Of a stretch of 10,599 bases of DNA, positions 1 to 6,941 are shown one piece after another. The stretch is from Candidatus Shapirobacteria bacterium. Lineage in GTDB: Bacteria; Patescibacteriota; Microgenomatia; UBA12405. A program made the position numbers and the translations under genes. Each line of letters opens with the position of its first letter. Position 1 is the stretch's first letter. The DNA lies in contig JAHFKH010000017.1 in NCBI GenBank assembly GCA_023245435.1, positions 1-10,599 of the forward strand. Reading direction: 5' to 3'. The notes under the pieces are model-generated. The model was not told the DNA's origin and did not search any database. It was given only the letters and a program-made list of their open reading frames with translations.

Positions 1-1
1 C

Positions 2-538
2 ATTATTGATTTTGGAGCAGGGACGGGCCGACTAACAATTCCCCTATTAAAAAAAAATTACAAAGTAACGGCAGTCGATATTAGCCAAAATTCTTTGAAT
101 AAGTTAAAACTGATGGCCAATAATAAAGATTTAATAATTTCTTTGAAAATGGTTGAGGGTAAAGTAATTACTGGCTGTGATGTGTTACATCATATAAATA
201 TCAATAAATATTTTAAAATATTTTACAAAAAACTCGAAAATGATGGACGAATTGTTTTTTCCGAACCTAACGGGTGGAATATATTTTGGTATTTATTAAT
301 TTATTTCAAATTAGATTGGAATGAGGAAAAAGGAATTTCCCAGATTAACTATTTTAATTTAATGAAAAAATTAAAAAAATATGGTTTTAAAAAGATTAAA
401 ATTATAGGGGTAGGTTTATTGCCCGGTCCATTTTGTTTTAATAATAAAATACTATGTAAAATTAACTATCGGTTGGGAAATTTACCTTTGATTAAATTGT
501 TTAGTTATCGACTATTGATTTGTGCGAGTAAAAATTAA
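2..538 (+). CDS. class I SAM-dependent methyltransferase, 5'-truncated by the window edge
   Basis: The reading frame is open from the first full codon at position 2, so the true start lies upstream. The visible 178 residues begin in the Rossmann core with motif I (IIDFGAGTGRLTIPLLKK), the SAM-binding Gly-rich loop, followed by the second beta strand ending in an acidic residue (VTAVDIS) that would contact the ribose hydroxyls. A later DVLHHI segment is the post-motif strand typical of methyltransferase families 11/12, and DGRIVFSEPNG is the usual strand-turn before the C-terminal half. The spacing between VDIS and DVLHHI is only about 26 residues, shorter than I expect for the family, so a small in-frame loss is possible. 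The substrate cannot be told; being next to glycosyltransferases hints at glycan or lipid methylation, but it is on the opposite strand. Its last 27 bases overlap the 3' end of the convergent glycosyltransferase gene. Confidence 0.85.
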   Translation: MIDFGAGTGRLTIPLLKKNYKVTAVDISQNSLNKLKLMANNKDLIISLKMVEGKVITGCDVLHHININKYFKIFYKKLENDGRIVFSEPNGWNIFWYLLIYFKLDWNEEKGISQINYFNLMKKLKKYGFKKIKIIGVGLLPGPFCFNNKILCKINYRLGNLPLIKLFSYRLLICASKN

Positions 539-2173
539 AACTTTAGGATGGTCATAAACAGAAAAGGCTTCTTCGGCAGTATCGTCACGTAAATAAATAC
601 CGGGATATAAACATTGCTTATCAATATCAAACCAATTATTATTTGAGCCGGGAAAATTGCTGGGGCCAAAGTAATAACAATATTTTAATAATGGCAAATT
701 AAAACCAGGATAAGAATTTACTTCAAGAGTTTTTTTGAAATCGAGTTTTGTAGAAAATAAATTTTGATAGAATTGAGAGGTGTCAGGATAAAGCTGGGGA
801 ACTAAAGGAATTGAACCCCACAAACGATTGCTTGACATAATAATGTTGTCGGCTTGATATATTTGAGAATAAAGTTTGTCTATTTTTTCGGGTGAATCGA
901 TATCATAGGGGGTAAGAGTAATTTGATTGTAAATACCCGAAGGATAATTTATTAAATTTAAAGGTAAAGGGTCATCCCAATACTCGTTGGTAATATACGA
1001 TTGAGGTGGAATATTTTGATAAATCCAGTTTGAGGCATCAACTCGAGTATGATTGTGCGAATAAATATTGAGAAATGCCAAACCATAAATAAAATGTAAA
1101 GTGATGATTATGATTAAATAAATAGATTTTTTTGTAAAACTAAATAAATAAACAAAGAGTAAAACAATAAAAGGATAAATTGGTAAAAAATAACGCATGG
1201 TTGGAGTCGAAGTAGAACCTTGATATAAAAATAAAAACACAATCCAAGTAAAAACATAAATAATATATTTATTAAGAAATAGTTTTTTAAAATTAGTGAT
1301 AGCAACTAAAATAAAGCCAAAACTTAGAGGTATACCCAAGCCCCAAAATATAATATTTTGTAAAGGGAAAAATATTTTGGTTTTGGAAAGCCATTGAATA
1401 CTAGGGGGGAAATAAATTGATGGGGCTGACATAATTTGTAATTGTTTAATATTGTCAATAAATTGAGGATTAATACTAAAAAGTCCATCAAAAACATAAG
1501 GTTGGAAAATACGAAAAATAACAAAAGTAACGATAAAAAACATAAATAATTTTTTAAATTTGGGAAAAAGAAATATAAAAATAATTGGAGCAAAATAAAC
1601 AGCCGAAATTTTGCAGGCCAAAGCTAGTCCAAAACAGATAGCAGCAGGAAGAAATAAATTGTAGATCAAACAAACAAAGGTGGCTAAAATAAATGTTGAT
1701 AAAAATGTATCAACCGCAAAAAAATGAGAAAGTTGGATGGGTAATACCAAAACAGCATAAAGTAAACTGGGGAGGAATATAAGTTTTGATTTTTTATTAA
1801 TTATTTTTATTGACAAAAAATACAACAAAAATATAACGATTGAGTCAAAAAAAGCGGATAAAACTCGACCGACTAAAACGATATTTTCATAATTGTCTAA
1901 TTTAAATAAAACGGCAATAATTTTGGTAAGAAAAATGGGAAGGGTTCCATAAACAAAAAATTGGTAACTTTGATAATTATAAGGATTTAGGGGAGATGTT
2001 TTATTATTAAAATATTCTACAATTGAATTTGGTAATTTTATATCAGTCGTAACCATGGTTAAAAATCGCTCATCGGGATGAAGATGTTGACCTTGATCCC
2101 AATTTAAACCATACAACCTAAAACTTAAAGCTAAAAGAAAGATTAAAAATAAGATAATTTTATTTTTTTTCAT
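512..2173 (-). CDS. GT-C membrane glycosyltransferase (GT39/PMT-like), downstream paralogue
   Basis: A 553-residue polytopic protein with about ten or more hydrophobic segments. The first membrane segment (residues 5-22) leads into YGLNWD and then HPDE at 32-35, the acidic motif in the first extracytoplasmic loop that marks GT-C enzymes using polyprenyl-phosphate sugars. Further family-like features are SHFFAVDT (about 149-156), LALACKISA (about 183-191) and RYFLP (about 327-331). The tail carries AEEAFSVYDHP (about 533-543), also seen in the neighbouring paralogue. By family, it would move a sugar from a lipid carrier onto an acceptor outside the membrane; donor and acceptor are unknown. I chose the ATG at 2173 over the longer option at 2227: it puts the first membrane helix at the N-terminus as in the paralogue and overlaps the upstream gene by 14 bp rather than 68. 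It is the last gene of the long minus-strand unit, stops with TAG, and no terminator hairpin follows. Confidence 0.85.
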   Translation of the reverse strand: MKKNKIILFLIFLLALSFRLYGLNWDQGQHLHPDERFLTMVTTDIKLPNSIVEYFNNKTSPLNPYNYQSYQFFVYGTLPIFLTKIIAVLFKLDNYENIVLVGRVLSAFFDSIVIFLLYFLSIKIINKKSKLIFLPSLLYAVLVLPIQLSHFFAVDTFLSTFILATFVCLIYNLFLPAAICFGLALACKISAVYFAPIIFIFLFPKFKKLFMFFIVTFVIFRIFQPYVFDGLFSINPQFIDNIKQLQIMSAPSIYFPPSIQWLSKTKIFFPLQNIIFWGLGIPLSFGFILVAITNFKKLFLNKYIIYVFTWIVFLFLYQGSTSTPTMRYFLPIYPFIVLLFVYLFSFTKKSIYLIIIITLHFIYGLAFLNIYSHNHTRVDASNWIYQNIPPQSYITNEYWDDPLPLNLINYPSGIYNQITLTPYDIDSPEKIDKLYSQIYQADNIIMSSNRLWGSIPLVPQLYPDTSQFYQNLFSTKLDFKKTLEVNSYPGFNLPLLKYCYYFGPSNFPGSNNNWFDIDKQCLYPGIYLRDDTAEEAFSVYDHPKVLIFTRTNQ

Positions 2174-3614
2174 AAAGTCTAATGGTGGGGAAGTCAAAGA
2201 CGGTAAAAGTTTCTTCGGCTGACTCATCCCTGCCTAATGACTGATAAATCAAATTATATTTATTTGAGAAAATGTTTTGATAATAATCTTTTGTGTAGGG
2301 AAATAAATTATTATTTTGATTTTTAAAGACTCGGCGACTAGGGATTAAAATATAGTCGACGGTTGATAATAAATTGTCTAACTCAATTTTATTTTCGTAA
2401 TTACTATCTAGCGTATAAAAATCAAAATTAATAAGATTAATGTCGGGACGAAGCTTTAAGTCGACAACGTTACCCGATTCAGATAGTATGGTTGAATTTG
2501 GTGGCATATTTTTGTTTATCCAATTTGAAGCCATAACACGTGGATTTGGCAAAAAGTATTGAGAAAAAAATAAAATTCCGGGGATAATACAGAAACCAGT
2601 AACTAGTAACTGGTGACGGTGTTTGAGACGAGAAATAAAAATAGTGGCAAATAAAGGAAAGATAAAAAAGATGGGGGACATAAAACGAGTCCATTTGACA
2701 AAAAGTTGGCCAAAATAAATAAAGTAACAAGTAACTGGTAACAAGATTAATAACCAAATAATATATTTTTTGGAATAATTTTTTATAAAAATAATTAAGC
2801 CAAAAAGAGAAATAATAAAAGTGGGGAGACCAAGAACATATGGAAATATTTTTGTAAATTGAAATATATATGGCGTGGTATTTAAAAATTGACGAGTATA
2901 AAAAACTTCAATAATTCCACTGGCAACTCCGGTTTCATAACGCATTGAGGAAAGGAATTCATTGAAATTTATCCAGTTATATGGAGAAACAATTAAAAAT
3001 AAAAGAGTAGTGGCAAAAATAAAAAAAATAGTACTTAAAAATTCTTTTTTATAAACGCCCATTAAAACTACAGGCCAAATAAAAAATATGGCGGTAATTT
3101 TGGTGGCTAATGCTAAGCCTGACAATAAGGCAGAGTAAATAAAAAAAATAAATTTTGGCTTTTCATATATTTTTATTAGCAAATAAAGGATAGTTATAAA
3201 AACAAATGACAAAAAACTTTCAGTGGTGCCAAAGTGGGAAATTTGAATAAGACCGGGGGAAAATATTAAAAGGGTTAAAAAAATGTTAGATGAAATATTT
3301 ATTTTTTTTGACAATAAAAAAGAAAAATATAAAAATAGTAAAGAAAAAATAGCGGAGTAAAAACGTAAAATATAGATTGAGTTAGGAAAGGTGTTAGGAA
3401 TATTTACTAAATTTAAGGAAAAATATCCTAAATATAGAGGAAATTGACCGTAGGCAAAAAAATGAGGATTTAAATTGGTTGATGTTAATTGTGACAAAGA
3501 AGTTGCCATATTGTTTTCATCGGGGTGAGAATAATAGGAATTATCCCAATTTAATCCAAAAAATCTGGTAAAAAATGAAAGTAAAATAAGAGTAATTACA
3601 ATTTTAGATGACAT
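2160..3614 (-). CDS. GT-C membrane glycosyltransferase (GT39/PMT-like), upstream paralogue
   Basis: A 484-residue polytopic membrane protein, clearly related to the next gene in the unit: FGLNWD then HPDE at 30-33 after the first helix, SHFGTTESF, LALATKITA, a WTRFMSPI segment matching the Arg/Pro loop of the paralogue, and the C-terminal motif AEETFTVFDFP (466-476). By family, it is a lipid-linked-sugar-dependent transferase acting on the outer face of the cytoplasmic membrane. The conserved acidic pair Asp32-Glu33 is the expected catalytic or metal-binding site. The start ATG overlaps the 3' end of the UbiA-family gene by 11 bp, and its stop overlaps the start of the next paralogue by 14 bp, so translation is probably coupled. 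It carries two short heptamer tracts inside the coding sequence. The acceptor could be a glycan, a lipid or the surface proteins encoded upstream; nothing in the sequence decides. Confidence 0.85.
   Translation of the reverse strand: MSSKIVITLILLSFFTRFFGLNWDNSYYSHPDENNMATSLSQLTSTNLNPHFFAYGQFPLYLGYFSLNLVNIPNTFPNSIYILRFYSAIFSLLFLYFSFLLSKKINISSNIFLTLLIFSPGLIQISHFGTTESFLSFVFITILYLLIKIYEKPKFIFFIYSALLSGLALATKITAIFFIWPVVLMGVYKKEFLSTIFFIFATTLLFLIVSPYNWINFNEFLSSMRYETGVASGIIEVFYTRQFLNTTPYIFQFTKIFPYVLGLPTFIISLFGLIIFIKNYSKKYIIWLLILLPVTCYFIYFGQLFVKWTRFMSPIFFIFPLFATIFISRLKHRHQLLVTGFCIIPGILFFSQYFLPNPRVMASNWINKNMPPNSTILSESGNVVDLKLRPDINLINFDFYTLDSNYENKIELDNLLSTVDYILIPSRRVFKNQNNNLFPYTKDYYQNIFSNKYNLIYQSLGRDESAEETFTVFDFPTIRLYEKK
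2597..2617. repeat. three-unit heptamer tract A
   Basis: Three tandem 7-mers, CAGTAAC, TAGTAAC and TGGTGAC, consensus NRGTRAC, within the coding sequence of the upstream GT-C gene (coding for part of HQLLVTG on the minus strand). Open reading is kept because the three units total 21 bases. Confidence 0.5.
2722..2742. repeat. three-unit heptamer tract B
   Basis: Three tandem 7-mers, AAGTAAC, AAGTAAC and TGGTAAC, with the same consensus as tract A, 104 bp away in the same gene (coding for part of LLPVTCYF). The two tracts share 16 of 17 bases over their best overlap, in different protein contexts. Confidence 0.5.
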
Positions 3615-4509
3615 ATAGGATCGACATCATCATTAGACCCCAAACCAAAACCGAAAACAAAAGTGGAATGTCGGTGGTAACAAGTTTTTCTGGTCTTTCG
3701 CCGTCGGCAAAGTCAAAAATTATTTGACCGTAGCGCATAATTCCAAAAATTACGGGGAGTAAAGTAATCATGTACCATTTACGATCCAAAGCAGAGGGAT
3801 AATTAGCTAACAAAAATCGATGTAGGCTACCATCAAATTGAAGTGGTTGAGCCAAAAAAGTAAACATGGCATACGAAATTAAAGTACAGACAGCAAACAT
3901 AGTGATATAAAAACTAAGAAGAGGTTTGCCATAACCCTCGAGCGCTTGACGGGAACGACGCCCGGCGCTAGCCAACTCACTGCGACGTTTGCCACTGGCA
4001 ATAAATAATGAAAGAAAAATAACGGTTAACATTATCCAAATTGGTAAATGATAGCCAGTGGCAATTTCACCGGCAAAAGCTCGTAAAATAAAAAAGAAAG
4101 CAATACCAACAATATCAACGACGGCTTTTTTCTTGAAAACAAACGAATAAAAATATTGTAAAACAATAAAAGTAAGAGCAATATAAAAAAAACTACTATT
4201 AATAAAAAAAGCTAAAGATAAACCGACTATTAATAAAATTGAAGCAGTAAATAAGGCGGTTTCAGAACTAACATCACCACGAGCCAAGGGACGGTGTTTT
4301 TTGATGGGATGAAGACGATCATTTTCAATATCGGCCAAATCATTAACTAAATATGAGGATGAAGATAATAAACAAAAGGAAATAAAGGCAGTAGTACTTT
4401 GAGCAAAAGTAATTGGATCAAAAACTTTGCCCGAAAGTATAGCTGCCGCAAATAAATTTAGATTTTTGATCCACTGAGTGGGTCGTAGGGCTTCAATTAA
4501 GGCTAACAC
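3604..4509 (-). CDS. UbiA-family prenyltransferase, decaprenyl-phosphate phosphoribosyltransferase-like
   Basis: A 301-residue, roughly nine-helix membrane enzyme. LRPTQWIKN (8-16) followed by SGK, then NDxxDxxxD realised as N56-D57-D60-D64 with RLHPIKKHRP (65-74), is the first Mg/prenyl-phosphate site. RAFAGEIATG (143-152) and GKRRSEL (173-179) form the second conserved block, and ERPEKLVTTDIPLL lies near the C-terminus. This pattern, especially RPxQWxKN and GKRRxEL, is that of the DPPR-synthase branch (Rv3806c/UbiA of mycobacteria) rather than of quinone- or heme-type UbiA proteins. By family it would transfer phosphoribose from PRPP to a polyprenyl phosphate, the first step toward lipid-linked pentose donors. 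The start is GTG; an in-frame TGA at 4522-4524 leaves no earlier option. It begins 1 bp after the cysteine-rich gene stops and overlaps the first glycosyltransferase gene by 11 bp, suggesting donor synthesis and use are co-produced. The epimerase pair (DprE1/DprE2) is not in the window. Confidence 0.88.
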   Translation of the reverse strand: MLALIEALRPTQWIKNLNLFAAAILSGKVFDPITFAQSTTAFISFCLLSSSSYLVNDLADIENDRLHPIKKHRPLARGDVSSETALFTASILLIVGLSLAFFINSSFFYIALTFIVLQYFYSFVFKKKAVVDIVGIAFFFILRAFAGEIATGYHLPIWIMLTVIFLSLFIASGKRRSELASAGRRSRQALEGYGKPLLSFYITMFAVCTLISYAMFTFLAQPLQFDGSLHRFLLANYPSALDRKWYMITLLPVIFGIMRYGQIIFDFADGERPEKLVTTDIPLLFSVLVWGLMMMSILYVI

Positions 4510-4510
4510 A

Positions 4511-5698
4511 CTACAATAATATCAAGAATCCAAGCAAAGTGGTGATACCACCAATAATTGTCAAGAATTGTGCTGGAAATTCAACCCCAGAGACTGGCAA
4601 AATGATGCGAGTGGGAGATGGTCCTTCAACAACTGAGGTACAACAACCGGTATATCCAGGATTGGTTTTACAAGTGTTGGTATAACTTGGTAGCGAACAA
4701 TATTGATTACTATTATTAGCCGTAATACAGACTAAACCAGAGGAACATTGATTGCTACCACTATCGCAGGGAGTGTAACCACAACCAAGATAAGCAGGGG
4801 TAACTGTGGGAGTTGGAGTATTAATAACTTCCGTAGGTGTGGGAGAATTTTGAGTTGGGGTATCGGTAATAATATAATGGGACGGAGTAGGTGTCCGAGT
4901 TGGGGTAGGAGTACGAGTGGGAGTAGGAGTATTAGTTTTTGGAGTAGTGGGAGTGGGAGTATCGGTGACTTTTTCGTCACAACCACAACGCATTGATTGA
5001 GATGTAAAACCGGAACCAGTATCAATTTGAATAGTGCCACAATAACATTTGATATTAAAATTAGCCGGAGGCGCAGAGGTACAACTACTGCCGTCTTGAC
5101 CTAAAAATCGATTGGGGCAAAAATAGAGAGCGCCACTACTACCATAATTTGAATTATTATTTAAATCTTCCATAGTTTTTGGACTACCTCTTTGAGACCA
5201 AACATCACACAAACTATTGCCGTCACTACGATTACAACCGTCATCTTGTACAGTTGTGTCATAATTTTTACTATTAAAACAAACTGTCGTCCCCGCCGAT
5301 CCACATTGACATTTTGCGCCATAGGAAGGGGCAGTGCAATTTGCGCCAATACCAATAATAGATGCTCCCCGGGTGGGGAACTCTCCACATTTGAGATAAA
5401 TAGCTTGATCACAAGTTAGGGTGATGGCAGAAATACAAAAGCCACCACAACCACCACATTGAACACTTCCGACAGAACCACAAGCAACAATTTCGTTAGG
5501 TGGAATAACTGGGCCTTGCATGTTACCACCATTACGAGCGGCACACGCTTGTCTTTCGCGAGGGTTACCAATGTCTTCACATTTTTTATTTGCAGCTTGA
5601 TTTCGAGTATCAGCATTTTGAAAAGAGAGGTATATAGCACCGGTTAAAGAGAGTAATAAAAAGACAACACCAAAGATAGCATAATATTTATTTTTCAT
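4511..5698 (-). CDS. cysteine-rich surface protein with Thr/Pro stalk and LPVSG anchor
   Basis: Not assignable to a named family. The 395 residues show an N-terminal signal or anchor helix (7-25), a Cys-rich Gly/Ser/Asn-rich region (40-240, 20 cysteines), a Thr/Pro stalk (about 246-301, many TPTPT units), a second Cys-rich module (306-353, 8 cysteines, with a CSSGLVC element), then LPVSG (367-371), a hydrophobic C-terminal helix and no basic tail. The 28 cysteines point to an exported disulfide-stabilised protein. LPxSG plus a helix resembles a sortase sorting signal, although the missing positive tail is atypical. The Thr/Pro stalk could be an O-glycosylation target for the enzymes encoded next door (inference). 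The N-terminus resembles that of the upstream surface protein, suggesting the same export route. The ATG overlaps that gene by 11 bp. Alternatives are an adhesin or a pilus-associated tip protein. Confidence 0.8.
   Translation of the reverse strand: MKNKYYAIFGVVFLLLSLTGAIYLSFQNADTRNQAANKKCEDIGNPRERQACAARNGGNMQGPVIPPNEIVACGSVGSVQCGGCGGFCISAITLTCDQAIYLKCGEFPTRGASIIGIGANCTAPSYGAKCQCGSAGTTVCFNSKNYDTTVQDDGCNRSDGNSLCDVWSQRGSPKTMEDLNNNSNYGSSGALYFCPNRFLGQDGSSCTSAPPANFNIKCYCGTIQIDTGSGFTSQSMRCGCDEKVTDTPTPTTPKTNTPTPTRTPTPTRTPTPSHYIITDTPTQNSPTPTEVINTPTPTVTPAYLGCGYTPCDSGSNQCSSGLVCITANNSNQYCSLPSYTNTCKTNPGYTGCCTSVVEGPSPTRIILPVSGVEFPAQFLTIIGGITTLLGFLILL
4586..4600 (-). other. LPVSG sorting-like signal of the cysteine-rich protein
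   Basis: Codes for Leu-Pro-Val-Ser-Gly (367-371), 24 residues before the C-terminus, followed by one hydrophobic segment and no basic tail. It resembles a sortase substrate motif, with Ser in the usual Thr position. Confidence 0.6.
4796..4963 (-). repeat. Thr/Pro-coding low-complexity repeat (stalk)
   Basis: About 56 codons of the cysteine-rich surface protein, dominated by Thr and Pro with many TPTP units; two adjacent TPTPTR units (about 257-268) are nearly identical in DNA. The rest is degenerate, with spacers such as SHYIITD. It encodes an extended stalk lifting the N-terminal region away from the anchor and may vary in length between strains. Confidence 0.8.
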
Positions 5699-6941
5699 CT
5701 CTATAAAAAAAGTATAGTGAAAAACTCACCGTAAATAAAGAGGATAATATTAAAAAGTAAAATGGGAAGCTATTTCCCGTGACTGGCATACTAGATTTTG
5801 TCGATGGTTTTTGAGTGCGAATGGTAGGAATTGCGGTTGGAGCTATTGTGGGAACAATTGTCGCAATAGGAACTATTGTAGCTGAAGGAGTAGCAGAAAA
5901 TGATAAAGGAGAGGTAGAATTTTTGGCTAAAACTACAGTAAAATTTCTTTGTAATAATTCATTACCCAAAGTTACGGTTAATAAATGTTTACCTAATTTT
6001 AAATTAGAATCTGGTGACCAATGCCAAGTACCATCAGATTTGGTGGTGGTTTTGCCAATAATGTCGGTATCAATACTTAAATTTACAATTGAATTATTTT
6101 TACCTGACCCAAAAATATCAGGTTTTAAGGCAGTAATTGATTCCCCTTCTGCAGGAGAATTAATAGCCAATAATCCTCCAATACCAACAGAAAATGAAGT
6201 CGGAGCGGGGAGAGTGGGAAGAATTATAGTTGGTTTTAGATCAGTCCCTAAACCAGAACCAAAACCTTGTCCAATAATGATATTGGGAACTGGGTCGTTA
6301 TTTGAAACACTGTTTTCAACTTGAGTTAATTGACTGTCAGATGAATAAACAAAAATATCTTCTGTACCTGAAGTGGGAGGAACAAAAAGTGAATTTTTAT
6401 CTTCAGTAAAACTATTACTTAAAGGAATGTGCCACTGACCATCACTATCAGTTAAGGCGGATAATGGCCAGGCCCCGGAAATATTTAAATATACTATTGT
6501 TTCAGGACTACCTTTGTTTGAACTAGTAATGATTTTGCCCCAAGCTAAATTGGCAGTAGAAAGATTACCCGATGGTAATGGAGCTGTTTTAAAATTATAT
6601 TCAGCTTGTTGATGATTAATACCATCAATAATAAAATAATATTGATATTGGGTTGAACTTGATAAGCCATCGATTCTAAAATAATGAGTTGTTGATTTAT
6701 CCTTGAAATTGGCAATAGTTATATTGTTTATGTTGACGGCTGAGGTACACAAAGCGGTAGTCAAAAACGAAATGTCGGCTGATTTGTTGGTTAAATTGGT
6801 AACTTGAACACTGGAAGGACCACAATCACCAGAGGCATTGGAAAAAGTATTGGTTTTTTGCATCGATAACCAGACACCAGAAAATAATATGGTTAATAAC
6901 AAAAATGTCCCGAGAATGGTAGGCATTTTTTTGTCTTTCAT
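5688..6941 (-). CDS. FN3/Ig-like surface protein with MPVTG anchor
   Basis: A 417-residue exported protein of unknown exact role. After a short basic N-terminus comes a membrane or signal helix (7-27), then a fibronectin-III-like domain (about 43-119: VQVTNLTNKSADISF opening, THYFRIDGLSSSTQYQYYF near its end). A second beta-rich domain (about 130-205) has the pattern of carboxypeptidase-regulatory-like repeats (a DSDGQWHIPL turn), and a bacterial Ig-like domain (about 258-338) holds NSPAEGESI and KSDGTWHWSP. A Thr/Pro/Ala/Ser stalk (345-384) leads to MPVTG (385-389), a hydrophobic helix and the tail YRDEK, a complete LPxTG-like architecture with Met for Leu. Such proteins usually act as adhesins or surface scaffolds. 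Its start shares four bases (ATGA) with the stop of the 65-aa pilus-neighbour gene, and its stop overlaps the cysteine-rich gene, so it appears co-translated with both. Confidence 0.82.
   Translation of the reverse strand: MKDKKMPTILGTFLLLTILFSGVWLSMQKTNTFSNASGDCGPSSVQVTNLTNKSADISFLTTALCTSAVNINNITIANFKDKSTTHYFRIDGLSSSTQYQYYFIIDGINHQQAEYNFKTAPLPSGNLSTANLAWGKIITSSNKGSPETIVYLNISGAWPLSALTDSDGQWHIPLSNSFTEDKNSLFVPPTSGTEDIFVYSSDSQLTQVENSVSNNDPVPNIIIGQGFGSGLGTDLKPTIILPTLPAPTSFSVGIGGLLAINSPAEGESITALKPDIFGSGKNNSIVNLSIDTDIIGKTTTKSDGTWHWSPDSNLKLGKHLLTVTLGNELLQRNFTVVLAKNSTSPLSFSATPSATIVPIATIVPTIAPTAIPTIRTQKPSTKSSMPVTGNSFPFYFLILSSLFTVSFSLYFFYRDEK
5775..5789 (-). other. MPVTG sorting-like signal of the FN3/Ig-like protein
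   Basis: Codes for Met-Pro-Val-Thr-Gly (385-389), followed by a hydrophobic helix and YRDEK, a full sorting-signal layout with Met replacing Leu. It shares the Pro-Val-Thr/Ser-Gly core with the neighbouring surface protein, as expected if one sortase or protease serves both. Confidence 0.6.

Noticed and set aside
2174..2227. 18-codon N-terminal extension of the last glycosyltransferase (start at 2227)
   Set aside because: It would overlap the upstream gene by 68 bp and add a Pro/Ser-rich stretch before the membrane helix that the paralogue lacks; ATG at 2173 fits better.
4796..4963. Repetitive tract considered as CRISPR or a minisatellite
   Set aside because: No fixed repeat with unique spacers; the periodicity follows Thr/Pro codons of a continuous reading frame.
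4748..4996. 82-codon plus-strand open frame rich in Ser and Gly
   Set aside because: It is the complement of the Thr/Pro stalk; repeats of GGAGT naturally give an open Gly/Ser frame.
5815..6324. 169-codon open frame on the plus strand
   Set aside because: It lies fully antisense to the FN3/Ig-like surface gene, which has coherent domains and an anchor. The plus-strand translation is low-complexity Val/Ile/Gly/Pro with no family likeness.
6938..6940. Recoding of TGA (code 25, as in Gracilibacteria/SR1)
   Set aside because: TGA closes the 65-aa gene in a clean ATGA overlap, and no other gene needs TGA read through to make sense.
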